From Candidatus Tectimicrobiota bacterium (GTDB taxonomy: Bacteria; Tectomicrobia; Entotheonellia; Entotheonellales; Entotheonellaceae), in contig BPKO01000004.1 in the NCBI GenBank assembly GCA_026005175.1, positions 248,001-312,000 on the forward strand: a stretch of 64,000 bases of DNA, read 5' to 3'. The translations under genes and the position numbers were made by a program. This document shows positions 10,033 to 19,967 of the stretch, piece after piece. Below the pieces are notes generated by a model. That model did not search any database. It saw only the letters and a program-made list of their open reading frames with translations, and had not been told where the DNA came from. Within the stretch, counting starts at the first letter, position 1; the number at the start of each line of letters is the position of its first letter.

Positions 10033-10983
10033 ATGACCACCTACCTGGTCGTTAGCGGCGGCGGCGCCCACGGCGCCTTTGCCGTGGGTGCCCTCAAGGC
10101 CCTGGCAGCAGCCGGCGTGCGCTTCGACGGCGTGGTGGGCACCTCCACCGGGGCGCTCATCGCCCCCCTGGTGGCCACCGGCGAGCTTGACTTGCTGGAG
10201 GAGATCTACACCTCGGTGCGCACCCGCGACATCCTGCGCTGGTGGCCTTGGAACCTGCTTGCCGTGCGCGCCTGGTACTCTACGGGGCCGCTCGAAAAGC
10301 TCATTGCCCGCCAGCTCACCCCCGAGCGCTACGCGCGGCTTTTGGCCTCGCCCACCCAGGTGTGGCTGGCCACCGTGGCTTTGCAAAGCGGCCAGGTCAC
10401 CTACTGGAACCCCAGGCAGGGGCCGGGAGGCCAGCCGCTTTCGCTGGAGGTCTTCCGCCGGGCGCTTCTGGCCTCGGCCAGCCAGCCGGTGCTCATGCCG
10501 CTTCAGGCCATGCCCGACGGCTTGCAGCATGCCGATGGCGGCCTGCGCGAGATTGCCCCCTTGCGCAAGGCCATCGACGAAGGGGCCGAGGCGATCTGGG
10601 CGGTGGTGCTGACCCCGGCAGCGCCCTCCTTGCGCCGGGAGCCTTACCGGTCGGTTTTGGCCATTGCCGGGCGCACCCTGGACTTGCTTTTGGCCGAGAT
10701 CGTGGCCGGCGACGTGCACACCGCTACGACCATCAACGCCGTGCTCGACTGGCTCGAGGCGCTGCGCGGGCGCTTGGCGGCCCACCTTGCGGCAGACGAG
10801 CTTGCGGCGCTCTTTGCCGATTTTCCCCTTGCCGGCAAGCGGCTGCTAGAGCTGCACCTGCTTAGGCCCGAAGCCGAGCTGCCCGGCAGCAGCCTGCGCT
10901 TTGATCCTGGCTTGATGCGTGAGATGGTGGCGCAGGGAGAAGCTGCGGCGCGGCGCTACCTTGCGCGCTGCGGCGTCGTGTAA
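10033..10983 (+). CDS. Patatin-like phospholipase
   Basis: MTTYLVVSGGGAHGAFAVGALKAL...GVVGTSTGALIAP (GXSXG) and DGGLREIAP. Confidence 0.9.
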   Translation: MTTYLVVSGGGAHGAFAVGALKALAAAGVRFDGVVGTSTGALIAPLVATGELDLLEEIYTSVRTRDILRWWPWNLLAVRAWYSTGPLEKLIARQLTPERYARLLASPTQVWLATVALQSGQVTYWNPRQGPGGQPLSLEVFRRALLASASQPVLMPLQAMPDGLQHADGGLREIAPLRKAIDEGAEAIWAVVLTPAAPSLRREPYRSVLAIAGRTLDLLLAEIVAGDVHTATTINAVLDWLEALRGRLAAHLAADELAALFADFPLAGKRLLELHLLRPEAELPGSSLRFDPGLMREMVAQGEAAARRYLARCGVV

Positions 10984-11223
10984 CCGCCTTTGACGGCCTT
11001 CGCGAGGCACTGTGCCTTCCCATGGTCTGAACTTTTCCGCGCTCTCGTGTAGGGTACTATCGGCGACAACCCGGATCACCGCTGTCGCAACCTTTCGGCA
11101 AGCTGCCGGCTCGTTTCGGCCTCCCGCTCCAGTTCCTCATCCGGATAATCAATCACCGCTGAGTCGCTGCTGCATGAAGGCCGCCGGGCCTGGGCCTTCG
11201 AGGGCGGCTTTGCTGGCGACCTT

Positions 11224-11244
11224 CACGATTCAAGACCTGACCCC
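11224..11244 (-). repeat. REP-like element GGGGTCAGGTCTTGAATCGTG (reverse orientation)
   Basis: cacgattcaagacctgacccc; same sequence at 37590, 58467 and near-copies at 38356 and 59492. Confidence 0.75.
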
Positions 11245-11339
11245 GTGCCCTCTTGCAGCACTGCCGCAGCGGGTTTACGATCTGAGCGTCGTCCATGGCG
11301 TGCTTCTTACCGTGAGCTTGCACCTTGGGAGGGGTTGAA

Positions 11340-11612
11340 GTGGCAAAAGCCTCCAGGAGAGTAAAGCATCCCTATGTGGTTTCCCGCAAAGACTACTGTG
11401 GAGGCAGTCCGATCATCAAAGGGACAAAGTTCCCTGTGCGCGCGGTGGTGAACTATATTCTCAAACAGGGAATAACGCCCGAAGAACTGGTGAAAGAATT
11501 TTCCCATCTGACACTCGCTCAGGTCTACGATGCGCTGTCGTATTATTATGACCACGAGGAAGACATCGAGAGAGAGCTTCAGGAGTACACGGAAGCAAAG
11601 CTGAGACCATAA
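11340..11612 (+). CDS. DUF433 domain antitoxin-like protein
   Basis: VVSRKDYCGGSPIIKGTKFPVRAVVNYILKQGITPEELVKEFSHLTLAQVYDALSYYYDH; GTG start after GGGAGGGG. Confidence 0.8.
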   Translation: MAKASRRVKHPYVVSRKDYCGGSPIIKGTKFPVRAVVNYILKQGITPEELVKEFSHLTLAQVYDALSYYYDHEEDIERELQEYTEAKLRP

Positions 11613-11977
11613 TGGTTAGACCTGCTCTTCTGCTGGATGAAGATGTCCGGGTTGTCCTGGCAGCGATCTTACGGCAGCGGGGCTATGATGTCGTCCATGT
11701 TTTGGAGGTTAACCGAACAGGGAAAAGCGATTCTGAACAACTGGCCTATGCCGTGCGCCAGAGACGGGCCATACTGACCCATAACATCCGCGATTACCTG
11801 CTTCTTGACCGGGGCTATCAGGTGCAAGGGAAAGAGCACCACGGTATTCTCGTTTCGGATCAAGTTCCCTTGAGAGAGTTATTACGCAGGACTCTGCGAT
11901 GCCTGAGCCGGTACACGGCAGAGGAGCTGCGCAACCAAGTGATCTGGTTGCAGGATTTCAAAGCGGGGCAACCGTAG
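11612..11977 (+). CDS. DUF5615 PIN-like toxin-family protein
   Basis: MVRPALLLDEDVRVVLAAILRQRGYDVVHV...ILTHNIRDYLLL; starts at the stop of the DUF433 gene. Confidence 0.8.
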   Translation: MVRPALLLDEDVRVVLAAILRQRGYDVVHVLEVNRTGKSDSEQLAYAVRQRRAILTHNIRDYLLLDRGYQVQGKEHHGILVSDQVPLRELLRRTLRCLSRYTAEELRNQVIWLQDFKAGQP

Positions 11978-12453
11978 GACTCCTCCCCAGTGACTCCCGT
12001 TGCCGAGGACATAGCCATCTATCCCCGGCCTCCGCCCGTTGCCAAGCGGAGGCGCCGCTCTTGCGCGCTGCCGGCTTCCCGCTTCCTCTGGGACCGCCGG
12101 CACCAGGGCCGGTCTTACGTCCCGTCCGCAGGCGTTTTGCGTCTCCGGTCCACTCTCGGCGACGGCGGCCACCAGGGCCGCAAGATTTCGCGCCGCGTTC
12201 TCTCCTGCTCGACGGGAAAGCGCGCGGCGCAGCGGCTGACCGCCTCGCAAATGGTGTAGCACCACTCACTGCCCGTGGGCAGGGTGGAGGTCTGCTCACA
12301 AGCAGGGCCCCCAGCAAGCTGCTCAGGCCCCAAGACAGCGCTGGCCCTGCCCTCAGGCCCTTCCTTTCGGTCTCCATCCTCCCTCTATTCCTCTCACATC
12401 CACTGATGCACGCCCTTTTCCTCGCCAGGTGAGTTTTCGGTTTGTTTATCTGA

Positions 12454-15400
12454 TTATCTGACAAACTTCCATCAGGTAAAAACTTCCAACAGCATGGTCA
12501 CAGAGGAGAAGAGACAGTGATAGCATACCGGTCTTAATCCCTTCTTCATCAGGTCAAAACTTCCAACGGGGAGTTTCTGGAGGAAAACACGGGGAGCATC
12601 ATACAGGTCTTAATCCCTTCTTCATCAGGTCAAAACTTCCAACGTTACTTACGGTGCGGCGCGCATCGAGGAGCTAGGCAGTCTTAATCCCTTCTTCATC
12701 AGGTCAAAACTTCCAACCGAGCTGCTCGATGCTACCGTCTCCCTCACCCGCATCCTCCACCGCGTCTTAATCCCTTCTTCATCAGGTCATCGGTTCGAAC
12801 ATTGGCTGATTGAATAAGGATAAAGGGAAAAGATATGACACCAATGTCTTAATCCCTTCTTCATCAGGTCATCGGTTCCAACGATACCGCTGGCGGTCTG
12901 ACTCTAGTGCAAAAAGAAGCAGGGGTCTTAATCCCTTCTTCATCAGGTCATCGGTTCGAACACGATGTCGGTGCATGCTTTGCCTTCGGCGGCCTGCCGG
13001 CGCCGCTCGTCTTAATCCCTTCTTCATCAGGTCATCGGTTCGAACCCGTTGGCACAGACGTGCCAGGAAATCCACTGCCGTCTTAATCCCTTCTTCATCA
13101 GGTCATCGGTTCGAACATTAGACGCAGATTGCGGACACTCTGAAGCAATATTTATCAGTACGTCTTAATCCCTTCTTCATCAGGTCATCGGTTCGAACGC
13201 TGCAGCATGACTATGCTATGCCGTGACCACTTGCGTCTTAATCCCTTCTTCATCAGGTCATCGGTTCGAACAGCCGAGCCGTCCTACGGATCGGCAGCCG
13301 GCCGCGTCTTAATCCCTTCTTCATCAGGTCATCGGTTCGAACCCGTGCACAGCTGGGCGATGCTGCCACGCGCTGCGCGTCTTAATCCCTTCTTCATCAG
13401 GTCATCGGTTCGAACGCCGCAGGCTTGCCACGTCGAGTCTGCGACTGGTCTTAATCCCTTCTTCATCAGGTCATCGGTTCGAACTAGCATGGCTGCGCTC
13501 CCTGGCGGCGGCGACGAAGCGTCTTAATCCCTTCTTCATCAGGTCATCGGTTCGAACCCCGCTCAGCGCATGTAGCCGCTACGCCGTCTTAATCCCTTCT
13601 TCATCAGGTCATCGGTTCGAACGCCGCTCTATGCTCCTACCGAGTCAGCCGGCCGGCGTCTTAATCCCTTCTTCATCAGGTCATCGGTTCGAACGCCGCA
13701 GGCATAAAGCACACGATCGAGTCTGCGACGAACTAGTCTTAATCCCTTCTTCATCAGGTCATCGGTTCGAACCCCGGCCTGACTGCGGACCTCGCGCGAG
13801 CTGGCGCAGTCTTAATCCCTTCTTCATCAGGTCATCGGTTCGAACGCTCTCACGCTCCTGGGGCGGGCCCCGTGGCCGCACGTCTTAATCCCTTCTTCAT
13901 CAGGTCATCGGTTCGAACACTCGGGGTCAGCAATCCGGCAGAGCCCATGTATCGCGGGTCTTAATCCCTTCTTCATCAGGTCATCGGTTCGAACACACTG
14001 CCGGCCCGGGCGCACCCGGGTGCCAGCAGAGTCTTAATCCCTTCTTCATCAGGTCATCGGTTCGAACATGACTGTGACAAAGTGGGAGTGCGCTCGTCGA
14101 TGCATCAGGTCTTAATCCCTTCTTCATCAGGTCATCGGTTCGAACCACGGCATCATCGGCTACGGACCGGACGCAGGTGCAGGGTCTTAATCCCTTCTTC
14201 ATCAGGTCATCGGTTCGAACTCCTGCGGCCCACGTGGCGCACCGCCAGCCTGTGTCTTAATCCCTTCTTCATCAGGTCATCGGTTCGAACCCGATCTCGC
14301 GCCAGACAGCAGCGGTATCTGCACTTGTCTTAATCCCTTCTTCATCAGGTCATCGGTTCGAACCACCTCCAGCCAGCACTTGTGCGACACGGAGTGAGAT
14401 CGTCGCGTCTTAATCCCTTCTTCATCAGGTCATCGGTTCGAACGTCTTGTGGTCGTATCCTTGGATCAGTCCTTGCAAGAGGTCTTAATCCCTTCTTCAT
14501 CAGGTCATCGGTTCGAACTGTGAGGGCAGATCTGGGTGGTGCTTAGCGATGACGTCTTAATCCCTTCTTCATCAGGTCATCGGTTCGAACGGCCTGCTCC
14601 ATGGGTAGCAACCTCAAGCGTCTTAATCCCTTCTTCATCAGGTCATCGGTTCGAACTCTTTCCAAATGCGGCGTGGCTCACCGGCAGGCGTCTTAATCCC
14701 TTCTTCATCAGGTCATCGGTTCGAACACCTTGGCAGGGGATATATGTTGGACCTTGTCTTAATCCCTTCTTCATCAGGTCATCGGTTCGAACATCTGGTA
14801 CGGACGGGCGTGACAACGTTTATGCATCGGGTCTTAATCCCTTCTTCATCAGGTCATCGGTTCGAACAGGCGATGGAGCTGCTGGCGCGGCAGGCCCAGC
14901 GCAGGACGCGGTCTTAATCCCTTCTTCATCAGGTCATCGGTTCGAACAGGAACTGGCGGAAAAAGTGGTCATCCGCGTGCGGCGTCTTAATCCCTTCTTC
15001 ATCAGGTCATCGGTTCGAACCATCCCGGGTGGCCGCTCGACTGCACCGAGCGCCGGAGGTCTTAATCCCTTCTTCATCAGGTCATCGGTTCGAACCGGAT
15101 CACGCTGCGAGGGACGATGACGAGGCCAGAAGTCTTAATCCCTTCTTCATCAGGTCATCGGTTCGAACGGAGCTCTGCGGCAGCTGCGCGCCTGCATGGT
15201 CTTAATCCCTTCTTCATCAGGTCATCGGTTCGAACTCAGGTACCAGGCTGCTAGAGAGAACGCAGCTGCGTGTCTTAATCCCTTCTTCATCAGGTCATCG
15301 GTTCGAACCCGTCGCGAGCCACTGGTCACCGTACTAAAATCAGTCTTAATCCCTTCTTCATCAGGTCATCGGTTCGAACTGGGTCTAGTAGGAGGGCGAC

Positions 15401-16674
15401 CAGCGCTGGCAGGTCTTAATCCCTTCTTCATCAGGTCATCGGTTCGAACTGACAGCTCTATCGGCAGAAGTCAACGTGATACGTCTTAATCCCTTCTTCA
15501 TCAGGTCATCGGTTCGAACCCTCTGGCTGCATCCTATGCGACACTGTGCGATATGGTCTTAATCCCTTCTTCATCAGGTCATCGGTTCGAACCACATGGA
15601 CGCGTCGACGACTGAGCACTGCAGAAACCGTCTTAATCCCTTCTTCATCAGGTCATCGGTTCGAACACGTGGCCATCTGTGCGTCAGCTTTGGGATAGTC
15701 GAGTCTTAATCCCTTCTTCATCAGGTCATCGGTTCGAACCCTACCTATCGGCTTGATCCCTTCGGTCTTACGCCTGCGTCTTAATCCCTTCTTCATCAGG
15801 TCATCGGTTCGAACGTCTGGCCAGCTTGAGATGAGCAGCGCACGTCGTCTTAATCCCTTCTTCATCAGGTCATCGGTTCGAACACTCCGCGCCGCGTAAC
15901 TCACTCGAGATCCTCGTCTTAATCCCTTCTTCATCAGGTCATCGGTTCGAACCAGTATCGGCGCTACCGATCATCCGCCGATTGTCTTAATCCCTTCTTC
16001 ATCAGGTCATCGGTTCGAACTCACGGCGCCTACGGCGCGTCGTTGCCGCGGCAGGTCTTAATCCCTTCTTCATCAGGTCATCGGTTCGAACGACATGTCA
16101 GAATATCCTGACGATGCGTCATGGACTAAGGGTCTTAATCCCTTCTTCATCAGGTCATCGGTTCGAACTCGTCAAGTTGCTGAATCGGGCTGCCTAGCGA
16201 ACGAGATGTCTTAATCCCTTCTTCATCAGGTCATCGGTTCGAACTACTCGTACGTGTCGCACGTAGGATGAGTGGGTCTTAATCCCTTCTTCATCAGGTC
16301 ATCGGTTCGAACGGACCACGTACTGCTGCTAGCCAAGGCCCTGACGGCAGTCTTAATCCCTTCTTCATCAGGTCATCGGTTCGAACGACTCATGCCGCCG
16401 CAATCTACCATCCGCAGTCTTGTCTTAATCCCTTCTTCATCAGGTCATCGGTTCGAACCCGTGACACATGCAGCGTCGCGCGATGCAGAGGAGTCGTCTT
16501 AATCCCTTCTTCATCAGGTCATCGGTTCGAACAGGCCATTGACGCGATCATGCCAGTCGGCCTTGCTGTCTTAATCCCTTCTTCATCAGGTCATCGGTTC
16601 GAACCCGCAAGTCCGATGAAGAGCGTCCAAGTCTGCCGTCTTAATCCCTTCTTCATCAGGTCAAAACTTCCAAC
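12454..16674 (-). CRISPR. CRISPR array: 57 intact 37-nt repeats plus one degenerate terminal repeat (12454-12490); 57 spacers of about 28-47 nt. Probable transcription on the minus strand.
   Basis: Repeats read by eye. Internal + strand repeat GTCTTAATCCCTTCTTCATCAGGTCATCGGTTCGAAC; repeats 1-3 (12531, 12607, 12681) and the last (16638-16674) end in AAAACTTCCAAC. On the minus strand the 3' tag is ATTAAGAC. The left terminal repeat is degenerate at its minus-strand 3' end, consistent with a leader-distal end. Confidence 0.97.
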
Positions 16675-16880
16675 AGTAGGCCCCGGAAGGGCGCACGCAT
16701 TGCCGAGCCGCGCTGCCCCACTGCCTAACCTGCCTCCATGCCCCTTGCCGGCTCCCTTTCGGCGGCGTTTTCCACGCCGGGGAGAAAGCAGTTTCTTCCA
16801 CAATTTCAAGGCCTTGTCGGCAATGCCTAACCTCCCCCGGGGAAGCGGGCAGCCGGCGGTTAGACACCGCCATGACCGGC
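16675..16880 (-). promoter_or_regulatory. Putative CRISPR leader region
   Basis: Noncoding segment between cas2 and the non-degenerate end of the array. Confidence 0.45.
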
Positions 16881-17161
16881 TCACAGCACGTACACGGACT
16901 CATCTCGGTAAACCTTCCCCTGTCCAAGCGTACGGATTTTGTCGCGGCAGCTTTGGCAAAGAAAATAAAGGCGCACGTCGTCGGCAGCCGGATCGATGAC
17001 GCGCTGGAGCCGCGCGCAGAGCCGCTCCAGCCGCGTGGCGTGGTCGAGCTCCATTTCAAACACGCTGCGCTGGGGGCCCGATCGCCAAAGTCTTCGAGGA
17101 TTTTGGCAACTTTCAGGCGGCGCTGGTCGTCGCTGATGTCGTAAGCCACCACGTAAAACAT
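16881..17161 (-). pseudogene. cas2: Cas2, one apparent frameshift near the C-run at about 17080
   Basis: [28 protein letters not shown] in one frame, then [42 protein letters not shown] in another. The break lies at GGGCCCCC, so sequencing error is possible. Confidence 0.8.
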
Positions 17162-17441
17162 CCCCTGCCTCCTCTTTACCACCGTAGCACAAATGGCACG
17201 TACGGCTCGCCGCGCGTCAAATGCGCTGCCAGGCGCTCGGCCTGGCGCCGGAAGCTCTTGCGCAGCGTGGTGGTTTCTCCAGAAAGACGATCTGTGAACT
17301 CGCGGTTGAGGTGCTCTTCGTAGGCCCCGGAAAAACTTCCCCAGCGACTGCCGCCGCAGCCGCACGCCCCCGTGCTGCGCGTCAGCAACAAAATCCTCGG
17401 GCTGCATCACCCGCAGGTTCGCCAGGTTCAGTACCAGCCGG

Positions 17442-19028
17442 TCAACTGCCGGCACCCGAAACTCCTCCAGCAGGTCCAGCGCCAGCGAAGGGCGGCCATA
17501 GTCGAGCTGGTGATAAAACCCAGTAACCGTTCAGGTGGGGCAAAGGATTATGCCGCTGCCCGCTGGCATGCGCAGGTCGTCTGTGGGCAGCAAGGAGGGT
17601 GCCGCCTTCGCCCCGCAAAGCCGCCTCACACGCGCCGGTGAGATAAGCAAGGGGATTGCGACGTTGCTGCTTCAGCGTGGTAACCACCGTCATCATGGAC
17701 TCGACAAAGCGCGACCCCTGCGCACTCTGCGTCCCAAAGCTGCCCTTGCGCCAAAGCACCCCAGGACGCAGCGCCCGCTCGGCCGCGTTGTTCGTCGGCT
17801 CCACCCCCTCCAGGTGCACAAACGTCCACAAGGCCTGATGCAGCTTCAGCAGCTCCCGGCAGACCCCTGCGGTCTTGGGGTGGCCACAGCGGGTGCCAGC
17901 TTCCAGCAGCTCTTCGACTTTGCGCCGCACCGGGGTCATGTAATTGCGAAAGCTCGAGCGCTTCAGCGTCCCGTCGCGCACCCGGTGCCACCAGTGAAAC
18001 ATCCGATGGGCCTCGTCGCGCAGGGCTTCACCAAGCTCCTGGGAGCGGCCACCGCGTGCAATCATCGCTTCGATATCGCGCAGCAGATGCGCCCAGCACA
18101 GCTGCCGCCAGCGCACCGGGTACCAATTGTAAGCGCTAAAGCGATCCGTCACCAGGATGCCTCGAAACGGCTTGCCCAGCAGCTCGCGCACCACTTGCCC
18201 CCCACGCGACAAGCGCACCAAGAACACCGTCACCCCCTCTGTCACGGCCGCCCACAGCCAAGCTCGCTGCCGCCCCTGGCGCCAGCCCGTTTCGTCCATC
18301 GACACGCTGGCCTGCTGCTGCACATAAGCCCGCGCTTCTGCCACGGGCACCGCCACGGCCTGGGCAGTGGCCGCCTCCAGGGAAGGGATGGTCCCCAAGC
18401 TCATCGACACGCCAAAGAGATCGTCCAGCAGCTGCTGCGTGGTGCGCTTGGAGAGGCGATAGGCCCCCGTACACAGCGCCACGAGGGCCTGCACCCGCGG
18501 CCCATAGACCCCGCTTGGGACTCCCTCAGGCCATGCCGCCCGCGTGGTGGCTCCGCAGGCCGCACACACCAACTGATGCACCTGATACTCGGTCACCACC
18601 GGCTTGAGGGGAGGAATTTCGACAACTTGATGCCGCTGCGGCTGCGGGTCTTCGCCCGCCAGGGGCTGCTGACAACGGGCGCATGCCTTGGGCTTGAGCG
18701 GGATCACCACATCCACGTCTTCCATGGGCACCAGCGTCCGGGTCTGCCCCGGGTGACCGGGCTGTCCCCCGCGACGCCGTCCACTGGGCTGGCGACGTGG
18801 TCGCTGGCGCGCGGGCGGATCACTCGAAGGTGGCCGCGACGAGGTGCGCGAGTCCTGCTGCACGCGCTCCCGCAGCTCCTGCACGGTGGCCTCCAGCGCC
18901 GCCACACGGGCTTCGAGCGCGAGGATATAGTCCTGCGCTTCGCGCGGTGTACGATGCCAGATCTCAGGAGGTAAAGGTAGATGCATTGCCATGGAGCGAT
19001 CATACGGCATCAACAACGGGTGTGACAA
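17442..19028 (-). CDS. IS66 family transposase (ORF reads out through the IS end into cas1 sequence)
   Basis: [97 protein letters not shown]. Confidence 0.93.
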   Translation of the reverse strand: MSHPLLMPYDRSMAMHLPLPPEIWHRTPREAQDYILALEARVAALEATVQELRERVQQDSRTSSRPPSSDPPARQRPRRQPSGRRRGGQPGHPGQTRTLVPMEDVDVVIPLKPKACARCQQPLAGEDPQPQRHQVVEIPPLKPVVTEYQVHQLVCAACGATTRAAWPEGVPSGVYGPRVQALVALCTGAYRLSKRTTQQLLDDLFGVSMSLGTIPSLEAATAQAVAVPVAEARAYVQQQASVSMDETGWRQGRQRAWLWAAVTEGVTVFLVRLSRGGQVVRELLGKPFRGILVTDRFSAYNWYPVRWRQLCWAHLLRDIEAMIARGGRSQELGEALRDEAHRMFHWWHRVRDGTLKRSSFRNYMTPVRRKVEELLEAGTRCGHPKTAGVCRELLKLHQALWTFVHLEGVEPTNNAAERALRPGVLWRKGSFGTQSAQGSRFVESMMTVVTTLKQQRRNPLAYLTGACEAALRGEGGTLLAAHRRPAHASGQRHNPLPHLNGYWVLSPARLWPPFAGAGPAGGVSGAGS

Positions 19029-19056
19029 GACGAATTTTGGGAACCTGAACGGTTAC
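17523..19056 (-). mobile_element. IS66-family (single-ORF, tnpC-only type) insertion sequence, 1534 bp
   Basis: 14-bp perfect terminal inverted repeats GTAACCGTTCAGGT (17523-17536 / 19043-19056); 8-bp target duplication AAAACCCA at 17515-17522 and 19057-19064. Confidence 0.95.
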
Positions 19057-19913
19057 AAAACCCAAGGTAAGGGTCGTAGCCCATGGCATCGAGCAGGCTG
19101 GTAAGCTCGGCGTTGACCAGGACGTAGCCAAAGGAAAGCAGCGCGTTGACCGGATCGGTAGGAGGACGACGGCGACGGCCAGGGAAGGCCAGCTCCTGAC
19201 GGCAGGGCCCAGCCCGAAGCCCTGAAAGTACGTGCGTGCCGCCGTGCCTTCCAGCCCGCGCAGGGCCTCGAGGGTGGGCACAGCTTCGATGCGGCGCAGC
19301 AGGCGCTGCAGTTCCTGGCGGTAGGCGTCGAACCCGCGCTCGGGATAGTTGCGGTGCTGGCGCGTCAGCAGCGCCAGGGCATTTTCGACTTTCCCCCGCA
19401 CGAACGCCCGCGCCAGAGCCAGCGCCCGGGCCGGATCCTGGCCCTTCTGGTACTGCGCCATGCGCAGCAACACGTTTTTGGCTTTGGGTGGCGTAAGCTG
19501 CCCCCGCAAACGGCCGCTCATCGACAGAAAGGCGAGCTCGATGCCGTGCTCGAGCAACGCGATGAGTGCCGGCGTGGTGAGGTGTACGGTGCCAAACACG
19601 AGGATGGTGTCGAGCTTGAAGCACTCGATCTCCAAGAGCTCCTGCCCTTCTTTCTCGACGATCAGCCGCTCGCCCGTTTTGCGCACTACGGCCCCCTGCT
19701 CGGTGAGATAAAGCGTGGCCATTCTTCCCCCTCATTGCCAGGAGGCTCACGCCGGCCCCCCGGCAACCAGGGCCGAAACTCGCGGTAGTCGCGCTGCCAC
19801 ACGCCGCTGTCGATGAGGCGCTCGTAGCTCTGGTCGCTGTGGCGCGCCAGCTCGCAGACGCGGAGGCTTCCGTCGTCGGCTTCGAAAAAGAACAGCCGTT
19901 CATCGCTGCCCGC

Positions 19914-19947
19914 GTCTCAATCCCTTCTTCAGGTCAAAACCTCCAAC
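19914..19947 (-). repeat. Solitary variant CRISPR repeat between csm5 and cas1
   Basis: GTCTCAATCCCTTCTTCAGGTCAAAACCTCCAAC (34 nt); matches the array-end repeat except for lack of CAT and two substitutions. Minus-strand form ends ATTGAGAC. Confidence 0.85.
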
Positions 19948-19967
19948 GCTCGGGATAGTGCGCATGC

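Larger units (their letters stand above)
17176..19722 (-). pseudogene. cas1: Cas1 split by an IS66-family insertion; two further apparent frameshifts (about 17330 and about 19200)
   Basis: [67 protein letters not shown]...[30 protein letters not shown] on one side of the [46 protein letters not shown]...[35 protein letters not shown] on the other. Confidence 0.9.

Noticed and set aside
11985-12450. Plus- and minus-strand ORFs between the PIN gene and the array
   Set aside because: Pro/Arg/Ala-rich composition, overlapping in all frames, no recognisable motif; treated as noncoding.
15740-15777. Spacer containing TTGATCCCTTC..GGTCTTA that looks like an extra partial repeat
   Set aside because: Too short and rearranged relative to the 37-nt repeat; flanking repeats are correctly spaced.
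12810-16502. ORFs encoding repeated LNPFFIRSSVRT / VLIPSSSGHRFE / MKKGLR peptides
   Set aside because: Translations of CRISPR repeats and spacers, not proteins.
12764-16604. GGTTCGAA in the derived repeat resembling a tRNA T-loop
   Set aside because: No acceptor, D- or anticodon-arm structure nearby; short match likely chance.
17535-18974. 479-aa plus-strand ORF
   Set aside because: Antisense to the IS66 transposase; low-complexity high-GC shadow ORF.
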